Assembly (NCBI GenBank): GCA_964397485.1
Contig: CAYNHT010000004.1
Span: 1 to 64,000, forward strand
Length of the DNA: 64,000 bases
DNA from: CAYNHT01 sp964397485
GTDB lineage: Bacteria > Bacillota_I > Bacilli_A > RF39 > UBA660
Reading direction: 5' to 3'
Shown here: in pieces, positions 7,247 through 17,021 of the stretch
How the letters are laid out: each line of letters opens with the position of its first letter
Numbering within the stretch: position 1 is the first letter of the stretch
Position numbers and translations under genes: made by a program
The notes under the pieces: generated by a model
What the model saw: the letters and a program-made list of their open reading frames with translations, nothing else
Told to the model about the DNA's origin: nothing
The model's database searches: none

Positions 7247-9487
7247 GTAAGTATATTTGGTTGTCCATGAATTAATTTCAGCGACTTCTTTTCGTATTCT
7301 GCCTTCGACATATAAAGGTAAATTAATTGTTATTGTTTGATTATGTAATAAGTTTACTGTATTAGTACTACTAATATATGGTTGAAAAGTAGTTGCTGTA
7401 TTACTCTTTTCCAATTGTAAACTCAAATTATTTAATGCCGATGTTCTAGTCGCAGTAGAACCAAACAAATCGTGAACTACTCTTATATATTTTGTAGTTG
7501 ATGAAGTGGTAAAACTTAATATAGAACGGTTAGTATGACCACTTCTAACAATAAAATTGAAATTTTCATCATATTCGAAATGCCATGATTTTGCATTAGA
7601 ATCGAGTCCACTAAACGTATAAGCAGTATTCGGTTCTACAACGATATATTCACTTCTAAAACCATACGAAAATGATCCACCATCAGTTATGTTTTGTCCA
7701 TAAACATCTACACTACCATTTTCTGCTTTCGCCTTATTAAATAGATTTTTTCCTTCACTTATAAAAGTAACACTGGTATTTTTGGTATTATCAAAGTATT
7801 TTGGGAAAATAATATCCGATTCGGCCTTTGTCGGTTCATTATTAATTCCAAAATCAGAGGTTAAATCTATAATTCGCCATTTTCTTGTTTGGATAGTAAT
7901 TCCCGGATTAGCATTGTATAATATTACTGAATTAACTGTATTGGTCGGAATATATATATTAGCTAAAGTTTCAAATAAATCGCTTCCTGTATGGGTTGCC
8001 CAAGAACCTGTTGCGGATTCAGTCGTTAAATATGTTCCAGACACTGGTGATTTAACTTCAGCTACAGTGTAATACTTGTTTCCAACTACAACAGGTTGAA
8101 CATATTTTGATTTAGCATAATAAATTCCATACGATGTTGTAAAACTCTGAACATTATTAGATAAAATAGGATTGGTAGCTTGATATAAAGCAAAATTATC
8201 AGCTACCCCATTACCACTTGTATCAGTAGAAAAATCACCATATGATCCTATTACATTAGTAGCAGTAACTCCTTTTATTTCTATATCAACTGATTTATAA
8301 TAATTATTACTTGTATATATGTTAGGTAAGATTTTATTATCTGAAATCGGATCAATCGTTACAATTACTGTTCTTGTTTTTGTTGTTGCTTCATTCCCGG
8401 CTAAATCAGAGACATTATAAGTCACCGTATATTCACCAGGATTATTTAAATCAAGATTACTTGTAACTTCTATTTCACTTGTTATATCACCTAACATATC
8501 ATCAAGTGCGGTTACCCCATTATTTGTATAAGCACTTCCAACTTTTACATTTACAGTTGTCGGATTAACAGTTATAACTGGCGGTGTTGTATCAATATTT
8601 GTTACTTCAAATAAAATTCCACTTATTTCATTTGTTCCATCCGTTATTCTTGCGATTACACTTCCATTATCGGTAAATGTTATTTCTTTAGTTGCTGATG
8701 GTGTTTCTACTAATAGCCACGTTATGGCTCCGTCTAAACTATACTCATATACATATCCAGCTTTTCTTTCTGGATAGTTAATTAGAACGATAGCACTTGT
8801 CGTCCACCCTGTAGGGTTTATACTATAAGTAGGTATTTCTATATCAGTTGTTGTTATTGATAATTCCTCTGATACAGTCGATAATTCATTATTGTTATAT
8901 ACTCTTACTTTAAACGAATAACTTGTATCATTTGTAAGTCCTGTAAAATTATAAACATTGCTTATTTGCTTTGTTGTCCAAGTACTCCCGTTATCTTTAC
9001 TAAATTGATATCCATTTATTCCGCTTTCTGAATCTTCAGCGGTAGCTACTATTGTTATTGAACTACTTGTTACTAGATTTGATGTTATTGATAATATTGG
9101 TGGGGTTGTGTCTAAAGCATCACAACTTCCTTCTATTATTATAATTTCTTTATATGTTCCACCGGCACAATATTTTCCATTACTGACTTTATCTAATTCT
9201 AAAATTCCGTCTTCATTTTTTAGAATTTTCCCACTCGTAAAATTCTTATTTTTAATTTGAATTCGATCATCTATTATATTTATTCCTTCTTCAGGAAATA
9301 CATCAAATTCATTTGATGCTATAAATAAATCTGCTGCACCAAAAACACTTCTTAAACTAGCTTCATATGAAGATTTTTGAAATTTACCTATTATCCCTAA
9401 TACAAGAGGGATTGTTATTAATGCAACAATAGAAAGAATTACTATTACTGCAAGTAATTCAATTAATGTAAAACCTCTTTTTTTCAT
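7238..9487 (-). CDS. Giant prepilin-like surface protein, family A, with Ig-like and phage-tail-like modules
   Basis: 749 residues. The class III signal MKKRG/FTLIELLAVIVILSI has Glu5 and a hydrophobic helix to about residue 30. Then follow a small head with a Cys pair (about residues 104 and 118), an Ig/FnIII-like module beginning TPPILSITSNLVTSSS, a second module (IPTYSINPTGW ... YEYSLDGAITW), a DUF5011/HYR-like Ig module (TPPVITVNPTTVNVKVGSAY ... GDITSEIEV ... YNVSDLAGNEA), and a long beta-rich C-terminus. The end carries LEKSNTATTFQPYISSTNTV, a motif common in carbohydrate-binding-like domains of phage tail proteins. It lies 29 nt downstream of its paralogue and is probably co-transcribed with it. 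Expected role: surface adhesin or modified pilus subunit (inference). Confidence 0.88.
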   Translation of the reverse strand: MKKRGFTLIELLAVIVILSIVALITIPLVLGIIGKFQKSSYEASLRSVFGAADLFIASNEFDVFPEEGINIIDDRIQIKNKNFTSGKILKNEDGILELDKVSNGKYCAGGTYKEIIIIEGSCDALDTTPPILSITSNLVTSSSITIVATAEDSESGINGYQFSKDNGSTWTTKQISNVYNFTGLTNDTSYSFKVRVYNNNELSTVSEELSITTTDIEIPTYSINPTGWTTSAIVLINYPERKAGYVYEYSLDGAITWLLVETPSATKEITFTDNGSVIARITDGTNEISGILFEVTNIDTTPPVITVNPTTVNVKVGSAYTNNGVTALDDMLGDITSEIEVTSNLDLNNPGEYTVTYNVSDLAGNEATTKTRTVIVTIDPISDNKILPNIYTSNNYYKSVDIEIKGVTATNVIGSYGDFSTDTSGNGVADNFALYQATNPILSNNVQSFTTSYGIYYAKSKYVQPVVVGNKYYTVAEVKSPVSGTYLTTESATGSWATHTGSDLFETLANIYIPTNTVNSVILYNANPGITIQTRKWRIIDLTSDFGINNEPTKAESDIIFPKYFDNTKNTSVTFISEGKNLFNKAKAENGSVDVYGQNITDGGSFSYGFRSEYIVVEPNTAYTFSGLDSNAKSWHFEYDENFNFIVRSGHTNRSILSFTTSSTTKYIRVVHDLFGSTATRTSALNNLSLQLEKSNTATTFQPYISSTNTVNLLHNQTITINLPLYVEGRIRKEVAEINSWTTKYTYKK

Positions 9488-9516
9488 GATTTCCTCCTAC
9501 ACTTGTGTAATAGTGA

Positions 9517-11904
9517 TTATTTTTGTGTCTCATATATAGCTTTAATTTCTCCGTCACTTAAGTTTCTATTAAACACTAAAGCTTCATCAATTATTCCATC
9601 ATATACATAGTTATTCAAATATGATGTAGACCATTGACCTACAAGAATTTTATTGTTTGTAAATTTTATAGGCTTAGTTACTAAATGTTCAGAATCTAAA
9701 GCACCATTTATGTATATTTTTATTTTGTTATTAGCGGAATCATATACCATTGCTACATGACTCCAAACATTTAATGGAATACTTTGATTACTAATCTTTG
9801 TAGAATATTCTCTTGTTTCATCAGTATAACCTATTGACAAGGATAATTTATTCCCAGTTAAGTTCAAACCCAAGTTAGAATTAATCGAATGATTATGAAC
9901 AGAAATAATTCCTTTTAATCCGGATAGAGTTGTAGGTTTTATCCATGCAGCAAAGGTTTGGCTACCGTTTAAAGTAATATTGTTGTTAGATAAAATATAA
10001 TCATTTACTCCATCAAACGAATATGCACCTGCTCCAACTTTACTATCTGTAATCCATCTAGGAGTATTTGAAAGTGACAAAGAAGCAATATAGTTATTGT
10101 TAGAATAATCTTGTACTGTTCCAGTTCTAGTGTTAGCTGTAAATGGTGTATCATATGGTTTTAATTCAATTTGTGGTTGTGTCATATAAATATATGACCC
10201 AGCTGGATTAGCTCCATTTGCATAGCAAAATATTCTTAAATTATATCCGCTAGTTACATTATCATCATTATGAGTTTTTAGCACTACTTCTCTTTTTACC
10301 CATGTTCCTTTTGGGGTAGTATTATTCCAATCTTTATTAGTATAGTTAACTTCAGAATAATGATGGCAACTTCCACCAAGACAAGCTCCATCAGGTAAAG
10401 CATGACGGTGTATTTCCCAATTTGATGTCAAAGTAACATCATTAGGAATATAAATCCACATACTCATTGTAGCAACCGTATTGGCAGGAACTCTTATTGA
10501 TGTTGTAGCTGCTATACCACCTGTTCCATCTGGATTAGCCATCAACTTAATTACCGGTTTATTATTAAATTTAATTTCATCAGTTATTTCATACGTTACT
10601 GTACTATATGGAGACCACCCTGATAATGAAAAACTTTCAAAAGTAGTATCAATTACGTTTGATAATAAATTTTCAGTTGGTTCTTGAAAATCATCAAATT
10701 TATAATATGCTGATGAGGTTGCTAAATTCAAATTATTCATTTTTATTACGTCACTTGTTTTTACTGATTCATTACCAATATCATCTATTGCTTTGATATG
10801 TAAATAATATTCTCCAGTGACACCACTTTGTGTAATAGTATTACCAGTATAAGCCGTCCATCCACTACTTGGGGTTTCGTTTGAGGTATTAAAAACATAG
10901 TATTTTTTAGCTTGAGAAAAATTCGGTTCTACTATATTAATAGTCATTGTATGACTTGTATTATAATTGTTATTATCTAATGTTATTGTTATAACTGGTG
11001 CAGTTGTATCTACATTCATTACTGAATATGTAGCACCACTAACTATATTGGTACCATCCTTTATTCTGGCGATTACATTTCCATTTTCTTCAAATAAGAG
11101 GTCTTTTGATGTCAGAGGTTGTTCAACTTCCTCCCAAGTTAAAGCGTTATCTAAACTATATTCATATACATATCCTGTTTGTCTTTCAGGATAATTAATA
11201 GTTACAACAGCACTAAGAGTTGGAGTTGATGGATTTATACTGTAAGTTGGAATTGGTATATCATTTGTTGTTACGACTAACTCTTCTGATATTGTTGACA
11301 ATTCATTATTGTTATAAACTCTAACTTTAAATGTATAACTTGTATCATTTGTAAGCCCAGTAAAATTATAAACATTACTTATTTGTTTTACTGTCCAAGT
11401 ACTCCCGTTATCTTTACTAAACTGATATCCATTTATTCCGCTTTCCAAATCTTCGGCATTAGCTACTATTGTTATTGAACTACTTGTTACTAAATTAGAT
11501 GTAATAGATATTGTGGGAGGCGTTGTATCTAAAAGATCACAACTTCCTTCTATTACTATAATGTCCTCCATTGTACCACCAGCACAATATTTTCCATTAC
11601 TCACTTTATCTAATTCTAATATTCCATCTTCATTTTTTATTATTTTTCCGCTTGTAAAGTTTTTATTTTTTATTTGGATTTTATCATCCATTACATTTAT
11701 TCCCTCATCCGGAAATATTATAAACTCATTACTAGCAATATATAAATCAGCAGCTGCAAAAACACTTCTCATGCTTGCTTCATAAGATGACTTTTGAACT
11801 TTACCTATTATTCCTAGTACTAAGGGTACTGATATTAGTGCAACTAACGCTAGTATAACGATTACCGCTAATAATTCGATTAATGTGAAACCACTTTTCT
11901 TCAT
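9517..11904 (-). CDS. Giant prepilin-like surface protein, family A, with a C-terminal LamG-like domain
   Basis: 795 residues. The prepilin signal MKKSG/FTLIELLAVIVILAL, Cys-pair head and first two Ig/FnIII-like modules match the paralogues. The middle then diverges (ITLDNNNYNTSHTMTINI, an Ig-like module with SGWTAYTGN), and the C-terminal half holds a jelly-roll-like segment followed by a concanavalin/LamG-type domain: AYSFDGVNDYILSNNNITL, QTFAAWIKPTTLSG, NVWSHVAMVYDS, IKIYINGAL, GIIDEALVFNRNLSDGEI. LamG domains bind glycans or proteins, so this member probably has a different ligand. It is first in a two-gene unit, with its own promoter (TTGCTA-N17-TATAAT). Confidence 0.88.
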   Translation of the reverse strand: MKKSGFTLIELLAVIVILALVALISVPLVLGIIGKVQKSSYEASMRSVFAAADLYIASNEFIIFPDEGINVMDDKIQIKNKNFTSGKIIKNEDGILELDKVSNGKYCAGGTMEDIIVIEGSCDLLDTTPPTISITSNLVTSSSITIVANAEDLESGINGYQFSKDNGSTWTVKQISNVYNFTGLTNDTSYTFKVRVYNNNELSTISEELVVTTNDIPIPTYSINPSTPTLSAVVTINYPERQTGYVYEYSLDNALTWEEVEQPLTSKDLLFEENGNVIARIKDGTNIVSGATYSVMNVDTTAPVITITLDNNNYNTSHTMTINIVEPNFSQAKKYYVFNTSNETPSSGWTAYTGNTITQSGVTGEYYLHIKAIDDIGNESVKTSDVIKMNNLNLATSSAYYKFDDFQEPTENLLSNVIDTTFESFSLSGWSPYSTVTYEITDEIKFNNKPVIKLMANPDGTGGIAATTSIRVPANTVATMSMWIYIPNDVTLTSNWEIHRHALPDGACLGGSCHHYSEVNYTNKDWNNTTPKGTWVKREVVLKTHNDDNVTSGYNLRIFCYANGANPAGSYIYMTQPQIELKPYDTPFTANTRTGTVQDYSNNNYIASLSLSNTPRWITDSKVGAGAYSFDGVNDYILSNNNITLNGSQTFAAWIKPTTLSGLKGIISVHNHSINSNLGLNLTGNKLSLSIGYTDETREYSTKISNQSIPLNVWSHVAMVYDSANNKIKIYINGALDSEHLVTKPIKFTNNKILVGQWSTSYLNNYVYDGIIDEALVFNRNLSDGEIKAIYETQK

Positions 11905-11942
11905 AGTCTTACTCCTTTAATATAGTCTCTATCTTCATGTAC

Positions 11943-11971
11943 ATTATAATATATTTCTACCTTTTTAGCAA
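11943..11971 (-). promoter_or_regulatory. Promoter of the two-gene family A unit
   Basis: Minus-strand TTGCTA (11966-11971) and TATAAT (11943-11948) are spaced by 17 nt, upstream of the ATG at 11904. The same hexamers and spacing precede the paralogue at 14303. Confidence 0.65.
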
Positions 11972-12003
11972 GAAAAAAGAAAACTATTTATTTATAGTTT
12001 TCT
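11970..12003 (-). terminator. Terminator after the family A gene at 12015-14303
   Basis: Minus strand: an AGAAAACTATAAATAAATAGTTTTCT hairpin followed by TTTTTC, 11 nt past the stop codon. Confidence 0.8.
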
Positions 12004-12014
12004 AAATGTTTCAC

Positions 12015-14303
12015 TTATTTTTTATAGTTATATGTTGTCGTCCAAGAGTTAATACTATTAACTACTTTTCTTATTCTGCCATCTAAATAAAGTGGTAAAT
12101 TTATTGTTGTAGTTTGATTGTGATTTAAATTAACAGTATTTGTAGTACTTATATAAGGCTCATACGTTGTAGCCTCAGCTCCCTTTTCTAACTGAATCTG
12201 TGAAAAATATTTTATTGCAGAATCAGGAACTGATAAAGGTTGTGCCTGTATTGCTATTTGATTAAAATCTGCAGGGGTCGTAAACGTTAGTTTAGATATC
12301 CCAGATGAACCAGCTTCAATATGATTTCCAAAGTAGTATTGTGTCCCATTATCAATATTTATTCTTATACGGTTTTGACCAGCTGATGAGGCTGTTGCAT
12401 CTATAAAAGCCGATAAAGTATAAGTTGTATTTGGTTCTAATTCAACTAATGTTACAGTCGAAGGTGAATTAGTAACCGTTTTATTATTTATAACAGATAA
12501 ATTTTTACCCTCACTTACGAATGTAACATTTGTATTTGCAGTATTATCAAAATATTTTGGAAAAATTGTATTGTAATCAAATAAATTTATATCATTGTCA
12601 ACTCCAAAAATTTCCGTTGTATTGATAAAAGTCATTCCATCAAAATACATTACATCATCTTCAACATTAGTGGTGCTATACTGTCTTCTTGGGTAAAATG
12701 AAACTGATGTTGGATTATTCACTGTAAAAGTTACAGATTGTTTTTGCCATATATTAGTCGTATTATTCATATTACTATCTATTGTATTTATAGAACCTGA
12801 ATAAAAACTATTTGACGTACTATGAATGTTGGTATTTGGAAACAATGTGTAATAACTAATGTAATACTTATCAGTAGAATTAGGAATATTATATGCAAAT
12901 CTCAAACCATGTCCGTTTAATGTTGTGTTAAATGTTACTTTTTGTGAATAATTACCACTTACCTTATAAAGGGAATTTAATTCACCATGTTTTCCATTAT
13001 AAATATAAAAGTTATCAGCAATACCATCTAAATCACTATCAATTTCAAAATCACCATAAGTTCCAAATAAATTAGTTGCAGTAACACCTTTAACTTCTAT
13101 ATCAACTGATTTATAATAATTATTATTTGTATATACATTAGGAAAAATCGAATTAGATGCCAATAAGTTTAGAGTAACAATTACTGTTCTTGTTTTTGCC
13201 TCAGCAACATTTCCTGCTTGATCGCTCACATTATAAGTAATTGTATATTCACCAGGATTATTAATATCTAGATTACTTGTAATCACTATATCATCAGTGA
13301 TATCACCTAACATATCATCAATAGCAATAACACCTATATCATTATAAACACTTCCTGCTGTTATATTAACAATAGTTGGAGTTACTGTTATTACTGGCGA
13401 AATTGTATCTATATTGGTAACTTCGTACGATGTTCCACTTACCTCGTTTGTACCATCTAATATTCTAGCTATAATATTACCATTTTCATTAAAAGTTACT
13501 TCTGTTGTTATTGAAGGTTCTTCTAATTCTTGCCAACTAATTGCACCATCTAAACTATATTCATATATATATCCTGTTTGTCTTTGTGGATAATTAATAG
13601 TAACAACAGCACTTTGTGTCCATCCTGATGGATCTATACTATAAGTTGGAATTGGTATGTCACTTGTTGTTACAACCAATTGTTCTGATACCGTTTTTAA
13701 ATCATTATTGTTATAAACTCTAACCTTGAATGTATAATCGGTATTATTGGTTAAGCCCGTAAAATTATAAACATTACTTATTTGTTTAGAAGTCCAAGTA
13801 ATCCCGTTATCTTTACTGAATTGATACCCATTTATTCCGCTTTCCAAATCTTCAGCTGTTGCTACAATAGTTATTGAACTACTTGTTACTAAATTAGAGG
13901 TAATAGATATTGTTGGTGGAGTTGTATCTAATTGATCACAGCTTCCTTCAACAATTAAAAGATTGTCAATTGTTCCACCAGCACAGTATTTTCCATTACT
14001 TACTTTATCTAATACTAATTGACCTTCTAAATCTTCAAATATTTTACCGCTAGTGAAATTCTTGTTTTTAATTTCTATCTCAGCATCCATTACATTTATT
14101 CCTTCTTCTGGAAAATCAATGAAATTTTTACCAGCTATATATATATCTGTAGCTGTAAAAAGACTTCTCAAACTTTCCTTGTAAGCAGATTTTTCAACAC
14201 TACTTATTATTCCTAATACAAGGGGAAATGTGATTAAAGCAACAATCGATAAAATTACAATTACAGCTAATAATTCTATTAATGTAAATCCCTTTTTTTT
14301 CAT
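12015..14303 (-). CDS. Giant prepilin-like surface protein, family A, with Ig-like and phage-tail-like modules
   Basis: 762 residues, closest in layout to the gene at 7238. It has the class III signal MKKKG/FTLIELLAVIVILSI, a Cys-pair head, two Ig/FnIII-like modules, a DUF5011/HYR-like module (VITVTPTIVNITAGSVY ... NVSDQAGNVAEAKTRTVIV) and a beta-rich C-terminal half. Its tail, LEKGAEATTYEPYISTTNTV then INLPLYLDGRIRKVV, is nearly shared with the gene at 7238, but the region before it (about residues 400-650) differs, suggesting swapping of the binding module between a constant stalk and a constant tail. GGAGGATGT precedes the ATG. It has its own promoter and terminator. Confidence 0.88.
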   Translation of the reverse strand: MKKKGFTLIELLAVIVILSIVALITFPLVLGIISSVEKSAYKESLRSLFTATDIYIAGKNFIDFPEEGINVMDAEIEIKNKNFTSGKIFEDLEGQLVLDKVSNGKYCAGGTIDNLLIVEGSCDQLDTTPPTISITSNLVTSSSITIVATAEDLESGINGYQFSKDNGITWTSKQISNVYNFTGLTNNTDYTFKVRVYNNNDLKTVSEQLVVTTSDIPIPTYSIDPSGWTQSAVVTINYPQRQTGYIYEYSLDGAISWQELEEPSITTEVTFNENGNIIARILDGTNEVSGTSYEVTNIDTISPVITVTPTIVNITAGSVYNDIGVIAIDDMLGDITDDIVITSNLDINNPGEYTITYNVSDQAGNVAEAKTRTVIVTLNLLASNSIFPNVYTNNNYYKSVDIEVKGVTATNLFGTYGDFEIDSDLDGIADNFYIYNGKHGELNSLYKVSGNYSQKVTFNTTLNGHGLRFAYNIPNSTDKYYISYYTLFPNTNIHSTSNSFYSGSINTIDSNMNNTTNIWQKQSVTFTVNNPTSVSFYPRRQYSTTNVEDDVMYFDGMTFINTTEIFGVDNDINLFDYNTIFPKYFDNTANTNVTFVSEGKNLSVINNKTVTNSPSTVTLVELEPNTTYTLSAFIDATASSAGQNRIRINIDNGTQYYFGNHIEAGSSGISKLTFTTPADFNQIAIQAQPLSVPDSAIKYFSQIQLEKGAEATTYEPYISTTNTVNLNHNQTTTINLPLYLDGRIRKVVNSINSWTTTYNYKK

Positions 14304-14337
14304 ACATCCTCCTTTATATATCCTTTGTCATATGTTA

Positions 14338-14366
14338 ATTATAATATATTTATAGTTAATTAGCAA
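14338..14366 (-). promoter_or_regulatory. Promoter of a family A gene
   Basis: Minus-strand TTGCTA (14361-14366) and TATAAT (14338-14343) with a 17-nt spacer, identical in hexamers and spacing to the promoter at 11943-11971. Confidence 0.65.
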
Positions 14367-14376
14367 GAAATCCAAT

Positions 14377-14408
14377 AAAAAAAGAGGTAATTAATAAATC
14401 CTCTTTTT
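14377..14408 (-). terminator. Terminator of pnp
   Basis: Minus strand: an AAAAAGAGG / CCTCTTTTTTT hairpin with a U tract immediately after the pnp stop codon. Confidence 0.8.
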
Positions 14409-14412
14409 GTTT

Positions 14413-16533
14413 TTATTTAATTGCTTCTTTTCGTGATAAATTAAGTCTTCCTCTTTTATCATATCCTAAAGATTTAACAATTATTTCATCTCCGACTTTA
14501 ACAACATCACTAGGTTTTTCAACTCTTTCCTCAGCTAAGTGTGACACATGGACTAAACCATCACATCCCGGCCATAATTCAACAAAGCATCCAAAGTCTT
14601 CTACTTTAACAACTTTACCAGTATATATTTGTCCAGTTTCAACTTCACGGATTGTATCTTTAATTAACTCCATTGCTTTATCTATAATACTATAATCTGA
14701 ATGGTATATAATTACTCTACCATCATCTTCTATATCTATTTTGACAGCATCTTTATCATTTACATTAACAACGTTACTAGCTTCTTGAATAATTTTTGTA
14801 ATCGTTTCTCCACCTCGACCAATAACATCTTTAATTTTTTCAGGATTAATTTTAAATTGTCTTATTTTTGGAGCATATTTACTTAATTCTTTTCTAGGTT
14901 CACTAATAACTGATTCCATTAAATCTAAAATTTGCATTCTTGCTTTTTTAGCTTGAGTTAACGCTTCTTCTAATATTTCTTTAGTTACACCTTTAATTTT
15001 GATATCCATTTGTAAAGCACAAATACCATTACGAGTACCAGCTACTTTAAAGTCCATATCACCCATATGATCTTCTAGTCCTTGAATATCTGTTAAAATT
15101 GTATACTTATCATCTTTAGTTATTAATCCCATTGCAATTCCAGCAACAGGAGCCTTTATTGGTACACCAGCAGCCATTAATGATAAACATCCTGAACATA
15201 TACTTGCTTGACTACTTGATCCATTACTTTCTAAAATTTCCGAAACAACACGAATTGTATATGGAAATTCTTCTTCACTAGGTATTACTTGCAATAAAGC
15301 TCTCTCACCTAGCGCGCCATGACCAACTTCACGACGTCCTGGTGAACCATACCTACCAGTTTCTCCAACACTAAATTGAGGAAAATTATAATGAAGCATA
15401 AATCTTTTTTCTTCTTCAATTCCTAAACCATCTAGTATTTGATGTTCACCAAGTGCTCCTAATGTAGTTACTGCTAAAGCTTGTGTTTGTCCTCTTGTAA
15501 ACAATGCAGAACCGTGTGTTCTAGCAAGTAAATCGATAGAAGCAGATAACGGCCTAATCTCATCCATTGCTCTTCCATCAGGACGTATATGTTCTTCAGT
15601 AATTAATCTTCTAACTTCATAAGATTCAATCTCATCAACTACCTTAGAAACTTGTTTTAATATATTAGTCAATTTTTCGTTGCCTTCATAAACGCTAGTA
15701 AAATGTTCAATCGCATCTTCCTTAACTTTATCAATAGCCGCATATTTTTCTAATTTTTCTTTAATTTGAATTGCATGTATCATTTTATCGGTTGCAAATT
15801 CTTTTACAGCAGCTTCAACTTCAGGATCAATTGTGTCTAAGCTAACAACAATTTTTTCCTTTCCTATTTCTTTCATAATCTCTGTTTGGAATTCAACTAA
15901 TTCTTTAATAGCATCGTGTCCAAACATTATAGCATTAATCATATCTTCTTCAGATACTTCCTCACTTCCAGCCTCAACCATGTTAACAGCATCTTTAGTA
16001 CCTGCAACAGTTAAGTTAATATCACTTTCTTCTAATTGGTCAGCTGTTGGATTTATAACAAATTGTCCATTAACCCTTCCGACAATAACTCCAGCAACAG
16101 GGCCAGAAAATGGAATATCACTTATTGATAAAGCTAATGAAGACCCAAATAAAGCAGTCATTTCAGGAGTGTTATCTTGATCAACACTCAAAACAGTATT
16201 AATAACTTGTACTTCGTTTCTAAAACCTTCTTCAAATAAAGGTCTAATTGGTCTATCTATCAATCTTGATGTTAAAGTTGCATTTTCAGTAGGTCGTCCC
16301 TCCCTTTTAATAAATCCACCAGGAATTTTACCAACTGAGTACAGTTTTTCTTGATATAAAACCATTAATGGAAAGAAATCAGCAGTAATCGCATTCTTAC
16401 TCATTACAGCCGCAGTTAAAACAGCAGTATCACCATACCTAACTAATACCGATCCATTTGTTTGTTTTGCTAATTCACCAGTCTCAACTATAATTGTTCT
16501 TCCTCTAAAATCTAATTCGTAAACTTTCTTCAT
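14413..16533 (-). CDS. pnp: Polyribonucleotide nucleotidyltransferase (PNPase)
   Basis: 706 residues, the usual PNPase length. It has two RNase PH-type domains (about 1-220 and 310-540; motif LFTRGQTQALAVTTLG in the second, catalytic one), a KH domain with IGRGGETITKI (about 555-615) and a C-terminal S1 domain (GKVVKVEDFGCFVELWPG, about 620-695). It degrades RNA phosphorolytically 3' to 5' and works in mRNA turnover. It follows rpsO, as in many Bacillota (truB-ribF-rpsO-pnp order, here without ribF). Confidence 0.98.
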   Translation of the reverse strand: MKKVYELDFRGRTIIVETGELAKQTNGSVLVRYGDTAVLTAAVMSKNAITADFFPLMVLYQEKLYSVGKIPGGFIKREGRPTENATLTSRLIDRPIRPLFEEGFRNEVQVINTVLSVDQDNTPEMTALFGSSLALSISDIPFSGPVAGVIVGRVNGQFVINPTADQLEESDINLTVAGTKDAVNMVEAGSEEVSEEDMINAIMFGHDAIKELVEFQTEIMKEIGKEKIVVSLDTIDPEVEAAVKEFATDKMIHAIQIKEKLEKYAAIDKVKEDAIEHFTSVYEGNEKLTNILKQVSKVVDEIESYEVRRLITEEHIRPDGRAMDEIRPLSASIDLLARTHGSALFTRGQTQALAVTTLGALGEHQILDGLGIEEEKRFMLHYNFPQFSVGETGRYGSPGRREVGHGALGERALLQVIPSEEEFPYTIRVVSEILESNGSSSQASICSGCLSLMAAGVPIKAPVAGIAMGLITKDDKYTILTDIQGLEDHMGDMDFKVAGTRNGICALQMDIKIKGVTKEILEEALTQAKKARMQILDLMESVISEPRKELSKYAPKIRQFKINPEKIKDVIGRGGETITKIIQEASNVVNVNDKDAVKIDIEDDGRVIIYHSDYSIIDKAMELIKDTIREVETGQIYTGKVVKVEDFGCFVELWPGCDGLVHVSHLAEERVEKPSDVVKVGDEIIVKSLGYDKRGRLNLSRKEAIK

Positions 16534-16552
16534 ATTTACCTCCCTTATTTTT

Positions 16553-16585
16553 GCAAAATAAAGACACTCGAAAAAGAGTGCCTAC
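16553..16585 (-). terminator. Terminator between rpsO and pnp
   Basis: Minus strand: GGCACTC-loop-GAGTGTC followed by TTTATTTTG. It lies 15 nt after the rpsO stop and just before pnp, so it may attenuate readthrough into pnp. Confidence 0.7.
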
Positions 16586-16599
16586 TATTTTATATTTAA

Positions 16600-16869
16600 T
16601 TATTTTCTTAAACCTAAACTTTTAATAATTTCACGGTATCTAGTAACGTCTTTCTTTAATAAGTAATTAAGTAAACTACGTCTTTGACCTACTTTTTTAA
16701 GTAAACCTCTTCTAGAGTGGAAATCATGTTTATGTTCTTTCAAATGTTCTGTTAAAGTACTGATTTCTTCTGTAAGAATAGCGATTTGAACTTCAGCAGA
16801 TCCTGTGTCCTTTTCGTTTCTTGCATACTTTTTAACAATACTCTCTTTAATTTCTTTTGATAAAGCCAT
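16600..16869 (-). CDS. rpsO: 30S ribosomal protein S15
   Basis: 89 residues, the exact family length, with the conserved core DTGSAEVQIAILTEEI, the H(K)HDFHSRRGLLKKVGQRR segment and the C-terminal YREIIKSLGLRK. It binds the central domain of 16S rRNA early in 30S assembly. AAAGGAGAAT precedes the ATG. It lies between truB and pnp, the usual neighbourhood. Confidence 0.98.
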   Translation of the reverse strand: MALSKEIKESIVKKYARNEKDTGSAEVQIAILTEEISTLTEHLKEHKHDFHSRRGLLKKVGQRRSLLNYLLKKDVTRYREIIKSLGLRK

Positions 16870-16874
16870 AAATA

Positions 16875-16925
16875 TTCTCCTTTCAAATCATATTCACTTA
16901 GACCGAGACTAAATCGGAGACGTTT
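16875..16925 (-). promoter_or_regulatory. Possible rpsO leader structure
   Basis: Upstream of the rpsO ribosome site the minus strand contains CTCCGATTTAGTCTCGGTC, able to form a small CCGA/TCGG hairpin close to the start. S15 represses its own mRNA through leader structures in several bacteria. Whether this one binds S15 is unknown; weak evidence. Confidence 0.25.
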
Positions 16926-17021
16926 AATCCAAGAATAAGTACAATAATAATATACACCATATTGGTAAATTATGCAAGTATTTGGATACATATTTATCTT
17001 TTTATTTAACTATAATAGACT

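Noticed and set aside
16752..16991. Open frame overlapping rpsO on the same strand
   Set aside because: It is a shadow in another frame of rpsO and its leader, without a ribosome site or family features.
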